Shown here: one piece after another, positions 56,621 to 64,000 of the stretch | How positions within the stretch are numbered: position 1 is the first letter of the stretch | How the letters are laid out: every line of letters begins with the position of its first letter | Assembly (NCBI GenBank): GCA_023384135.1 | Contig: JAHDXS010000001.1 | Coordinates: 620,001-684,000 of the forward strand | Source of the DNA: Alphaproteobacteria bacterium | Lineage (GTDB): Bacteria; Pseudomonadota; Alphaproteobacteria; Micavibrionales; Micavibrionaceae | Direction of reading: 5' to 3' | DNA length: 64,000 nucleotides | Translations under genes and position numbers: made by a program | Notes under the pieces: model-generated | The model's input: the letters and a program-made list of their open reading frames with translations, nothing else | What the model was told of the DNA's origin: nothing | The model's database searches: none

Positions 56621-57618
56621 TTTTGCGTTACGGATATTATGATACCATGCTGAAAATGAACCATAACACGACTCCAGAGACAGACGAATCAGGCCAAGGC
56701 TCAGAAAACACGGAGACTTCCGAACAGGGCAGGCAAGAGTCAAAACAGACCAATGGCCTGCTTCACGTTGTCACGTCCCTTATTCGGGGCAAGCCGGAAT
56801 CCTCGTCCCTTCGCGAAACCATTGAGGAATATATTGAGGAAACCGACGCACCCCACGCCTCGGACACCTCCTCCGTCTCTGCCCACGAAAAACAGCTTCT
56901 GGCAAATATTCTTAAGCTCCGCGACCTCACCGCGTTCGACGTCATGGTGCCGCGTGCAGACATTGTTGCGGTCAACGCCAACACACCCTATGAAGAACTT
57001 CTGAGCATTCTCGCCGAAAAGACATACAGCCGTCTGCCTGTTTATAAGGATAATCTCGATAACGTCGTCGGTTCGATTCATGTCAAGGACATCCTCTCGG
57101 CGCTCGCCAGTGGCAAGGCTGTTGAAATTCCTGCGCTCGTCAGGGATATTCAGATCATATCCCCCTCGCTGAACGTCCTCGATCTCCTCGTTCAAATGCG
57201 CCTGACTGGAAAGCACATGGTGCTCGTGATTGACGAATACGGCGGCATCGACGGGCTGGTCACCATAGGTGACGTCATCGAGGCTGTAGTCGGCGAAATA
57301 GACGACGAACACGATCCCGACGAGGAACCCGAAGTGCAGATCCGCGCAGACGGCACGGTCACAGCGGACGCCCGCCTCGACCTTGAGGATTTTGAGGAGC
57401 GCTTCGGCATCGAACTGGACGACGAGGAAAAAGAAGAAAACGACACGCTCGGAGGATTAATCTTTTCTATAGCCGGGCGAGTGCCTGTGCGTGGAGAAGT
57501 GATTCCACACGACTCGGGGATCGTATTTGAGATTTTGGAGGCCGACCCCCGGCGCGTGAGCCGCGTATGCATCAGAAACCTTCCCAAGTCCGCCCTGAAC
57601 AACCCGGATTCGGAATGA
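56617..57618 (+). CDS. corC: CorC/HlyC-family CBS-domain protein
   Basis: A 333-residue protein with two CBS domains (about 100-220; VMVPRADIVAVNANTPYEEL and the MVLVIDEYGGIDGLVTIGDV signature) and a C-terminal CorC_HlyC domain (RADGTVTADARLDLEDFEER...). The family is linked to cobalt/magnesium efflux or haemolysin-like membrane proteins; no membrane span here. ATG overlaps the ybeY stop. An internal Met shortly downstream could be the real start. Confidence 0.92.
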   Translation: MILRYGYYDTMLKMNHNTTPETDESGQGSENTETSEQGRQESKQTNGLLHVVTSLIRGKPESSSLRETIEEYIEETDAPHASDTSSVSAHEKQLLANILKLRDLTAFDVMVPRADIVAVNANTPYEELLSILAEKTYSRLPVYKDNLDNVVGSIHVKDILSALASGKAVEIPALVRDIQIISPSLNVLDLLVQMRLTGKHMVLVIDEYGGIDGLVTIGDVIEAVVGEIDDEHDPDEEPEVQIRADGTVTADARLDLEDFEERFGIELDDEEKEENDTLGGLIFSIAGRVPVRGEVIPHDSGIVFEILEADPRRVSRVCIRNLPKSALNNPDSE

Positions 57619-57649
57619 TTGGCGGCCAGAGACCGGAAACCTTCGACCG

Positions 57650-59254
57650 ATGACGGGCACCGCAAATGCGCCGCATACAGGCCAAAAAACGCCACACCTT
57701 CTCGACCGCCCCCTGCCCGCCCTCTGCATGGCCTTCGTGCTGGGCGCGGCATCAACACTCGCGATGGCACCTTATGAAATCGCGCCTGTTCTGTTCATCA
57801 CGCTCGGCGGTCTCTACGCGCTCCTGAGCCGCCGCGAGTCGCGACGCTCGATCTTCGCCTGCGCTTGGGCCTTCGGCTTCGGCTATTTCGTTTTCGGCCT
57901 CTCGTGGATCGGCAACGCCCTGCTCGTGGACGGCAACGAATACGCGTGGGCCTATCCGCTCGCCATCGCCGCCCTGCCGTCCGTTCTGGCCTTCTTTCCG
58001 GCGGTCTTGCTAACCATATGGCGAAGGTCTTTTGATCCCCTGACCCTCTCCGGCTATTTGGGCTTCGCCGCCTGCCTTGGCCTGTCCGAATGGCTGCGCG
58101 GCAATATTTTCACGGGCTTTCCCTGGAACCTCTTCGGCTACGCTTGGGCGGGCTTCCTGCCCATCGCACAAGTTGCAGCGCTAGCGGATGTCTACCTGCT
58201 GACTTTACTCACAATTCTCTGGAGCGCGGCCTTCGGGTTTATTCCGCTCTACAAGGCTACGCAAAGGAAAAAAATTATAACCGCACTCACAATCGCCTCA
58301 TCCTTCGCGGCCGCCATGCTCTACGGTTATAGTAAACTCGGCATTGAAATCGGAACACGAGATGACATCGACATCGTACTTGTACAGCCGAACATCCCAC
58401 AATCCGAAAAATGGTTGCCCGAACTATTCTCCCGCCACTTTAACACCCACCTTGATCTGACGGAATCGCAAGGGCTTACAGCGGGCGAAGGAATAAAATC
58501 AACTTACGTCATATGGCCCGAAACCGCGATCCCTCTGGCCTTCACGCACCATCCCGATGCCGCCGAAATGATCGCCCAGACCCTAAGCTACTTCCCCGAG
58601 CAAACCTTCCTTCTGGCAGGCGCAGTCGCCCGGCCGGATAAGGACGCAGGACAGACGGACAGCTATTACAACAGCCTGGTGACCTACGATAAGGCCGGAA
58701 AAATCGTATCCAAATTCGATAAATTCCACCTCGTCCCCTTCGGAGAATACATCCCCTACGAAGACGAGTTAGGCCTCACGCCGATTACAGGCTTAGGAGG
58801 ATTCGGCTCCGGACCGGGCCCGAAGACATTGAGCGTCGAACCGGCTTTTTCCTTCAGCCCGCTCGTCTGCTACGAAATCATTTTCCCGCGCGCCGTCACA
58901 GACGAATCGGTGGGTGCAAAAAGACCGGATGCCCTTATCAACGTCACCAATGACGGCTGGTACGGCATCAGCGCAGGCCCGTTCCAGCATCTTGCGCAAG
59001 CCCGCTTCCGCGCGATCGAGGAGGGAATCCCCGTCATCCGCGCAGCAAACACCGGGTTTTCCGCCGTGATCGACCCCCACGGCCGCATTCTCTACCGCTC
59101 CGAACTTTACAAAGAGGAAGCAGTCCGACATGCCCTTCCCATGAGCATCAAAACAAAAAAATCTATGACATACTTAAGTATGGTATTATTACTTGCAACA
59201 CTATTGGCCGCCTATTACTTGCAATATATTAGACTGGATAATTACAAGTTATAA
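57650..59254 (+). CDS. lnt: Apolipoprotein N-acyltransferase
   Basis: A 534-residue enzyme adding the third acyl chain to lipoproteins at the periplasmic face of the inner membrane. The N-terminal part has about six membrane spans and the C-terminal part a nitrilase-like domain with the Glu-Lys-Cys triad: Glu in VIWPETAIPL, Lys near DKFHLVPFGEYIP, Cys in LVCYEIIFP. The terminal span is MVLLLATLLAAYYLQ. Its substrates would include the lipoprotein secretin of the pilus. Confidence 0.95.
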   Translation: MTGTANAPHTGQKTPHLLDRPLPALCMAFVLGAASTLAMAPYEIAPVLFITLGGLYALLSRRESRRSIFACAWAFGFGYFVFGLSWIGNALLVDGNEYAWAYPLAIAALPSVLAFFPAVLLTIWRRSFDPLTLSGYLGFAACLGLSEWLRGNIFTGFPWNLFGYAWAGFLPIAQVAALADVYLLTLLTILWSAAFGFIPLYKATQRKKIITALTIASSFAAAMLYGYSKLGIEIGTRDDIDIVLVQPNIPQSEKWLPELFSRHFNTHLDLTESQGLTAGEGIKSTYVIWPETAIPLAFTHHPDAAEMIAQTLSYFPEQTFLLAGAVARPDKDAGQTDSYYNSLVTYDKAGKIVSKFDKFHLVPFGEYIPYEDELGLTPITGLGGFGSGPGPKTLSVEPAFSFSPLVCYEIIFPRAVTDESVGAKRPDALINVTNDGWYGISAGPFQHLAQARFRAIEEGIPVIRAANTGFSAVIDPHGRILYRSELYKEEAVRHALPMSIKTKKSMTYLSMVLLLATLLAAYYLQYIRLDNYKL

Positions 59255-59351
59255 TTGAATTTTTTTTATTGTGCATACTTAAGATCAGTTGCATACAAGC
59301 GTAATCATGCGCTAAGAGAGATGAATTGTTCTCGGGTTAAGGGAGCAAACG

Positions 59352-59867
59352 GTGTGTGTGCCGGTCATGAAACACCAAAAATTTGGTCGCATAGTCGCTA
59401 AAATGAAAAATCAAAAAGTAAGAAAAACCAAGGGCGTACCTGACAACGTGGACCGCCACGTGGGTCAACAGCTTAAATCGCGCCGCATTCTTTTAGGGAT
59501 GAGCCAGGAAAAACTTGCCGAAAGCGTCGGCATTACTTTCCAGCAGGTCCAGAAGTATGAGCGCGGAACCAACCGAATCAGCGCGGGTCGCCTGCTCAAG
59601 TTCAGCAAGACCCTTCAGGTCCCCGTAGGATACTTCTTCGAAGGCGCTGAGGTCTCCCCTAAAGCTGAACCCGGCGGAAGCAAAAAGCAGGGCTTTTCTG
59701 ACGGTGAGCAGGAATCTCTGACGGGATCGATGCCCGAAGACGTCATGAGCCGCAAGGAGACCTTGGACCTGCTGCGGAACTATTATTCGATCAAAGACCC
59801 CTCCGTGCGCAAAATGATCCTAAAAATGGTCAAATCGATGGCCAACGGACGGACGGAAAAAAAATAA
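59352..59867 (+). CDS. XRE-family transcriptional regulator
   Basis: A 171-residue protein starting at GTG 59352 behind AAGGGAG. The HTH is about residues 40-95 (RRILLGMSQEKLAESVGITF, then QQVQKYERGTNRISAGRL). The C-terminal half (LDLLRNYYSIKDPSVRKMIL) is helical. A regulator of this kind between lnt and metK is frequent in alphaproteobacteria; its targets are not shown by the sequence. Confidence 0.9.
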   Translation: MCVPVMKHQKFGRIVAKMKNQKVRKTKGVPDNVDRHVGQQLKSRRILLGMSQEKLAESVGITFQQVQKYERGTNRISAGRLLKFSKTLQVPVGYFFEGAEVSPKAEPGGSKKQGFSDGEQESLTGSMPEDVMSRKETLDLLRNYYSIKDPSVRKMILKMVKSMANGRTEKK

Positions 59868-59991
59868 CGCCTGTTAACGAATAATCTTGTGTAATCCGCC
59901 CACTTTCAGTAGGGTGCTTCTCTCTTTTTATGAATATTCGGCGTTTAACGAAATAAATCAAATCGACCCTCATTGAAGGAAAAAACCTAAG

Positions 59992-61218
59992 ATGTCACAA
60001 GCAGGTACGGCAGCAATGAAAGCCAAACAAAGCCCGGCGGCGGAACAAGACCGTCTCAAAGATTACATGTTCACTAGCGAATCCGTATCCGAAGGCCACC
60101 CGGATAAGGTCTGCGACCGCATCTCCGATGCCGTCCTTGACCATTACCTGACCCACGATCCCCATTCGCGCGTTGCCTGCGAAACGCTGGTCACCACCGA
60201 CACCGTGGTCATCGCCGGCGAAACGCGCGGCCCAGAGAGCATCACGAAGGACGACATCGAGCAAGTTGCCCGCCAAGCGATCCGCGACATCGGCTACGAA
60301 CAGGAAGGCTTCAACTGGAAGACCGTGAATGTTCAGGTCAAGCTGCACAAACAATCCGCTGACATTGCGCAAGGCGTTGACTCCGCCTCAAACAAGGACG
60401 AAGGCGCAGGCGACCAAGGTATTATGTTCGGCTACGCCTGCCGCGAAACCGACGCGCTGATGCCCGCAACGCTCCATTACTCCCATGCGATCCTGCGTTC
60501 TCTGGCCGAGGCCCGCCACTCCGGCGCAGCCCCCGAGCTTGAGCCCGACGCGAAGTCTCAGATCACCCTCGAATACCGTGACGACAAACCGGTCCGCGCG
60601 ACCTCGATTGTCGTATCGACCCAGCACAAGGACGGCTTCTCTCAGGCGGACATCAAGGAAATCGTGCGCCCGCACGTTCTCGCCGTCCTGCCCGAAGGCT
60701 GGATGTGCCCGGAAGAGGAATTCTACGTCAACCCGACCGGACGCTTCGTCATCGGCGGCCCCGTCGGCGACTGCGGCCTGACCGGACGCAAGATCATCGT
60801 GGACACCTACGGTGGCGCGGCTCCGCACGGCGGCGGCGCGTTCTCCGGTAAGGACCCCACGAAGGTTGACCGCTCGGCGGCTTACGCGGCCCGCTACCTG
60901 GCGAAAAATATCGTCGCGGCCGGCTATGCCGAAGTCTGCACGATCCAGCTCTCCTACGCGATCGGCGTCTCCAAGCCTCTCTCGACCTACCTCTTCACCC
61001 ACGGAACCGGAACGGCGCCCGAGCCCGAGATCATCAAGGCCCTGCAACAGCTGGTCGATCTCAGCCCGCGCGGCATCCGCGAGCACCTGAAGCTCAGCCG
61101 CCCGATCTACGCGCGCACCGCTGCTTACGGCCACTTCGGCCGCGAGCCGGAGCCCGATGGCGGCTTCTCTTGGGAAAAGCTGGATCTCGTCAAGGACCTG
61201 CAAAAGATCATTGGCTAA
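59992..61218 (+). CDS. metK: S-adenosylmethionine synthetase
   Basis: A 408-residue enzyme making SAM from methionine and ATP. It has [32 protein letters not shown] and [20 protein letters not shown] 20-residue N-terminal extension precedes the family core. The 124-bp upstream region shows no SAM riboswitch that I can recognise. A terminator hairpin follows its stop by 26 bases. SAM from this enzyme is used by several methyltransferases in the window (TrmD, TrmB, MiaB, MtaB). Confidence 0.96.
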   Translation: MSQAGTAAMKAKQSPAAEQDRLKDYMFTSESVSEGHPDKVCDRISDAVLDHYLTHDPHSRVACETLVTTDTVVIAGETRGPESITKDDIEQVARQAIRDIGYEQEGFNWKTVNVQVKLHKQSADIAQGVDSASNKDEGAGDQGIMFGYACRETDALMPATLHYSHAILRSLAEARHSGAAPELEPDAKSQITLEYRDDKPVRATSIVVSTQHKDGFSQADIKEIVRPHVLAVLPEGWMCPEEEFYVNPTGRFVIGGPVGDCGLTGRKIIVDTYGGAAPHGGGAFSGKDPTKVDRSAAYAARYLAKNIVAAGYAEVCTIQLSYAIGVSKPLSTYLFTHGTGTAPEPEIIKALQQLVDLSPRGIREHLKLSRPIYARTAAYGHFGREPEPDGGFSWEKLDLVKDLQKIIG

Positions 61219-61240
61219 GCAAGACCAAAACGAAACCGAA

Positions 61241-61948
61241 ATGCAAGGCTCCGCCCCCCATGGGCGGAGCCTTTTTGGCAGGCGCGTCGGCCGCCCGCTC
61301 AGCGCCCAGAAAAAGGAAATCATGGACCGCCTTCTCCCGGCCTACACGATCCCCGCCGACAAGCTCGAACATCCCGCAGCGCTCACCCCCGAAAAACTGT
61401 TCACAAAAAAATATGCTTCCTGCTGGTTTGAAATCGGCTTTGGCTACGGCGAACACCTCGCCGCCCTCGCCCGCAAAAACCCTGATACCGCCTATATCGG
61501 CGCAGAGCCCTTCCTTAACGGCATGGCGGCCTTTTTATCCGAAATGGACGAAAGCCCCGCCGGAAACGTCCGCATCCTGATGGACGACGCGATGAAGATC
61601 GCCCGCGCCTTGGCCGATGAAACGCTGGATGGCATCTACATCCTCAACCCTGACCCATGGCACAAGACCCGCCACCATAAACGCCGCATCGTAAACGAGG
61701 CAAACCTTGATGTCTTCTGCCGCATTCTCAAACCCGGCGGCGAACTCATCATGACCTCGGATGTCGAGGCGATGGCCGAATGGATGGTGACACAGGCCAC
61801 GAACCACCCCGGCTTTGAATGGACGGCGAAAACCGCGCAGGACTGGCAGCAACCGCCCGCCGGATGGTTCACCACCCGCTACGAAGTAAAAGGCGCCAAA
61901 AACGCCAAGAAAATGTCCTATTTGCTCTTCCGCAAGCGCCCCGCATGA
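61241..61948 (+). CDS. trmB: tRNA (guanine-N7)-methyltransferase TrmB
   Basis: About 235 residues from ATG 61241; TTG 61211, overlapping the metK stop, is an alternative. It makes m7G46 in tRNA. The opening RSLFGRRVGRPLSAQKKEIM is typical of alphaproteobacterial TrmB, followed by the SAM fold EIGFGYGEHL and the signature YILNPDPWHKTRHHKRRIVN. A strong terminator-like hairpin lies inside its first codons. Confidence 0.93.
   Translation: MQGSAPHGRSLFGRRVGRPLSAQKKEIMDRLLPAYTIPADKLEHPAALTPEKLFTKKYASCWFEIGFGYGEHLAALARKNPDTAYIGAEPFLNGMAAFLSEMDESPAGNVRILMDDAMKIARALADETLDGIYILNPDPWHKTRHHKRRIVNEANLDVFCRILKPGGELIMTSDVEAMAEWMVTQATNHPGFEWTAKTAQDWQQPPAGWFTTRYEVKGAKNAKKMSYLLFRKRPA
61245..61276 (+). terminator. 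Terminator-like hairpin inside the 5' end of trmB
   Basis: AAGGCTCCGCCC (61245-61256), CCCAT loop, GGGCGGAGCC (61262-61271) and five T's. It fits a metK terminator but overlaps trmB codons 2-12, so it could limit read-through from metK into trmB. Confidence 0.75.
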
Positions 61949-62031
61949 AGGGCTCAAAAAGACCATAAAAATACTTGCACAAGCCGCACAAAGCGCATAT
62001 ATTCCTGAAAAATTCCGGTCTGATAAGGAAC

Positions 62032-62060
62032 GGTGGGCTCAAAAGAGACCCGCCTTTTTT
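62032..62060 (+). terminator. Terminator or attenuator in the rimP-nusA leader
   Basis: GGTGGGCTC-AAAA-GAG-A-CCCGCC with a bulged A and one G-T pair, followed by six T's. It lies 27 bases before the rimP ATG and after the trmB stop (61948). It may end trmB transcription or act as a leader attenuator under NusA control. Confidence 0.7.
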
Positions 62061-62086
62061 AATTCCCGGATGGAACCGAAAAAGAC

Positions 62087-62584
62087 ATGAAGCGTACGCC
62101 GCTGGAAAACAAACTGACGGAAATGGTGGAGCCGGTCGTAGCCGACCTGGGCTTCGATCTCGTCCTGATTAGCGTGATCGGCGAAGGTGGAACAAAAACG
62201 GTGCAGATTCTTGCGCAAAATCCGCAAACCCGCAATCTCGGGGTCGAGGACGCCGCGAACATCAGCCGCGCTGTCTCCGCCCTTCTGGACGTTGAGGACC
62301 CCATCGCGGGTCAGTACCGTCTTGAGGTCAGTTCCCCCGGAATCGACCGCCCTCTGGTCAAACTTCAGGATTTTGAGCATTACACCGGCTACGAGGCAAA
62401 ACTAGAACGACATACCCCGGCGGAAAACGGCCAAAAGCGTTTTCGCGGGATAATAAAAGGATTGCAGGACAATAACATTCTGGTCGAAACGGATACCGGA
62501 CGGGTGGAAATCCCCTTCGCGGATCTGGCCAAGGCCAAACTGGTCCTGACGGATGAACTTATAAAGGCTGCTGCAAGCAAGTAG
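62087..62584 (+). CDS. rimP: Ribosome maturation factor RimP
   Basis: A 165-residue 30S assembly factor. N-terminal alpha/beta domain: VEPVVADLGFDLVLISVIGE; then AANISRAVSALLDVEDPIAG and YRLEVSSPGIDRPL, typical of RimP; a C-terminal SH3-like barrel (FRGIIKGLQDNNILVETDTG) closes it. It is the first gene of the rimP-nusA unit, 9 bp before nusA. Confidence 0.95.
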   Translation: MKRTPLENKLTEMVEPVVADLGFDLVLISVIGEGGTKTVQILAQNPQTRNLGVEDAANISRAVSALLDVEDPIAGQYRLEVSSPGIDRPLVKLQDFEHYTGYEAKLERHTPAENGQKRFRGIIKGLQDNNILVETDTGRVEIPFADLAKAKLVLTDELIKAAASK

Positions 62585-62593
62585 GAGAAAAAC

Positions 62594-64000
62594 ATGGAAC
62601 TGTTGCAGGTTGCGGATACGGTCGCACGCGAAAAGAATATTGACCGCGAAATCGTCATACAGGCGATGGAGGAAGCCATTCAAAAGGCTGGCCGCTCCAA
62701 GTACGGCTACGAACAGGATATCCGCGCCGAGATCGACCGCAAGTCCGGCCTTATCAATCTGCGCCGTTTCCGTGAGGTTCTGGAAAACCCCGAACTGATG
62801 GAAAACGAAGTCGCCCAGCTGACGCTGGCCGAGGCCCGCAAGATTAAACCGGATGCCCAGCCCGGCGAGTTCCTGATCGACGATCTGCCGCCGCTCGACT
62901 TCGGCCGCATCGCCGCCCAGACCGCCAAGCAGGTCATCATGCAGAAGGTTCGCGAGGCCGAACGCGCCCGCCAGTACGAGGAATTCAAAGGCCGCGTGGG
63001 CGAGATCATCAATGGCGTAGTGAAGCGCGTCGAATACGGCAACGTGATCGTGGACATCCAAGGCCGCGCCGAAGGCCTCCTACGCCGTGACGAGAGCATT
63101 CCCCGCGAAGCCTTCAACACAGGCGACCGCATCCGCGCAATCATCTATGAGGTGCGCGAGGAATTGCGTGGCCCGCAGATTTTCCTGTCCCGCAGCCATC
63201 CCGAATTTATGGCCAAGCTGTTCATGCAGGAAGTACCCGAAATCTATGACGGCATCATCGAGATCCGCCGCGTCGCCCGCGACCCCGGCAGCCGCGCGAA
63301 AATCGCGGTCATCTCCCGCGACAGCTCCATCGACCCCGTCGGCGCATGCGTTGGTATGCGCGGAAGCCGCGTACAGGCCGTCGTCGGCGAACTGCACGGC
63401 GAAAAGATCGATATCATCCCGTGGTCCGAGGATATTGCAAGCTTCGTCGTCAGCGCCCTCCAACCCGCGAGCGTCTCAAAGGTCGTTCTCGACGAGGAGA
63501 AAAAGCGCATGGATGTCGTCGTTCCCGACGAACAACTCAGCCTAGCCATCGGCCGTCGCGGACAAAACGTCCGCCTCGCTTCCATGCTGACGGGCTGGGA
63601 TATCGACATCATGACCGAGGCCGAAGAGTCGCAAAGACGCGCGGACGAATTCAAAACCCGCTCGTCACTGTTCATCGAGGCGCTCGACGTTGACGATGTG
63701 ATTGCGCACCTTCTGGTGGCCGAAGGCTTCACGAAGGTCAACGAAATCGCGGACACCCCGATCGACGAACTGAACGAGATCGAAGGCTTCGAAGAAGAAA
63801 TTTCCTCCGAGCTCCAAAGACGCGCCCAAAGCTGGCTTAAACTGAAGGCCGAGGAACTCAAGGTCAAACAGGACGAACTCGGCATCGCCGACGACCTGAT
63901 GACCGTCGAAGGCCTCTTGTCGAACCAGATCGTCAAGCTGGGCGAAAACGGGATCAAGAGCCTCGATGACCTCGCAGACCTCGCCGGTGACGAACTGGTT
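62594..64000 (+). CDS. nusA: Transcription termination/antitermination factor NusA (C-terminus beyond the window)
   Basis: The frame from ATG 62594 is open to the end of the window (469 codons). N-terminal RNAP-binding domain: [20 protein letters not shown]...; S1 domain at about 135-200 ([20 protein letters not shown]); KH1-KH2 ([40 protein letters not shown]). Start of C-terminal helix-hairpin repeats ([20 protein letters not shown]). It regulates pausing, Rho and intrinsic termination. Confidence 0.97.
   Translation, partial: MELLQVADTVAREKNIDREIVIQAMEEAIQKAGRSKYGYEQDIRAEIDRKSGLINLRRFREVLENPELMENEVAQLTLAEARKIKPDAQPGEFLIDDLPPLDFGRIAAQTAKQVIMQKVREAERARQYEEFKGRVGEIINGVVKRVEYGNVIVDIQGRAEGLLRRDESIPREAFNTGDRIRAIIYEVREELRGPQIFLSRSHPEFMAKLFMQEVPEIYDGIIEIRRVARDPGSRAKIAVISRDSSIDPVGACVGMRGSRVQAVVGELHGEKIDIIPWSEDIASFVVSALQPASVSKVVLDEEKKRMDVVVPDEQLSLAIGRRGQNVRLASMLTGWDIDIMTEAEESQRRADEFKTRSSLFIEALDVDDVIAHLLVAEGFTKVNEIADTPIDELNEIEGFEEEISSELQRRAQSWLKLKAEELKVKQDELGIADDLMTVEGLLSNQIVKLGENGIKSLDDLADLAGDELV

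Noticed and set aside
59868-59991. SAM riboswitch upstream of metK
   Set aside because: No recognisable SAM-I, SAM-II or SAM/SAH consensus and too little room for SAM-I.
1-64000. Prophage, insertion sequence, integron or tRNA genes
   Set aside because: No transposase, integrase, phage structural genes, terminal repeats or tRNA-like folds were recognised.

Overview
The window is a stretch of alphaproteobacterial chromosome, moderately GC-rich and densely coded. Two gene orders support this: dapF-mtaB-ftsY divergent from ffh-rpsP-rimM-trmD-rplS at the left, and miaB ... phoH-ybeY-corC-lnt-XRE-metK-trmB-rimP-nusA at the right. A type IVa/MSHA-like pilus locus, a class II glutamine synthetase and several secreted proteins of unknown function fit a Micavibrio-like or related Rhodospirillales-type lineage, but that placement is inference; no rRNA gene is present to confirm it.

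Layout. 1-3 kb: dapF, mtaB and the N-terminal part of ftsY on the minus strand. 3.2-7.2 kb: SRP protein, ribosomal proteins S16 and L19 and tRNA/rRNA maturation genes, closed by a strong terminator. 7.2-13.9 kb: leucine synthesis genes (leuC, leuD, leuB) interleaved with an orphan protein, an HD-GYP-like protein and a small secreted protein, followed by an NfeD/stomatin pair. 13.9-31.4 kb: one long minus-strand block with MSHA/type IV pilus genes (assembly ATPase, platform protein, fused PilM-PilN, PilO-like, MshK/PilP-like, prepilin peptidase, PilT, PilU, lipoprotein secretin, prepilin), a 7TM-AraC regulator, and an ABC-2 exporter whose ATPase and permease genes are separated by pilus genes, recalling PilG/PilH/PilI of Myxococcus. 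31.6-47.3 kb: housekeeping and accessory singletons (glutamine synthetase II, redoxin-fold protein lacking cysteines, sulfurtransferase, two putative HExxH proteins, DUF192, CBS pair, alpha/beta hydrolase, MsbA-like exporter, patatin, HAD phosphatase, AGCS symporter, 2-hydroxyacid dehydrogenase).

47.4-64 kb: the conserved miaB-to-nusA block, interrupted between miaB and phoH by two large paralogous genes. Both encode a 72-residue N-terminal cap, tandem repeats of about 78 residues (seven near-identical in the first, about nine or ten strongly diverged in the second), and a C-terminal RTX/type I secretion signal. This two-gene insert is the most novel-looking system in the window: predicted calcium-folded, type I secreted repeat proteins built on a helical-looking module I do not recognise. 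No type I exporter genes lie nearby.

Other points of note are a probable AUA start codon for the pilus platform gene, a promoter-terminator unit at 34.65-34.90 kb that could be a small RNA or micropeptide gene, and a metK terminator hairpin lying inside the trmB coding sequence. No insertion sequence, prophage, CRISPR array or tRNA was seen.
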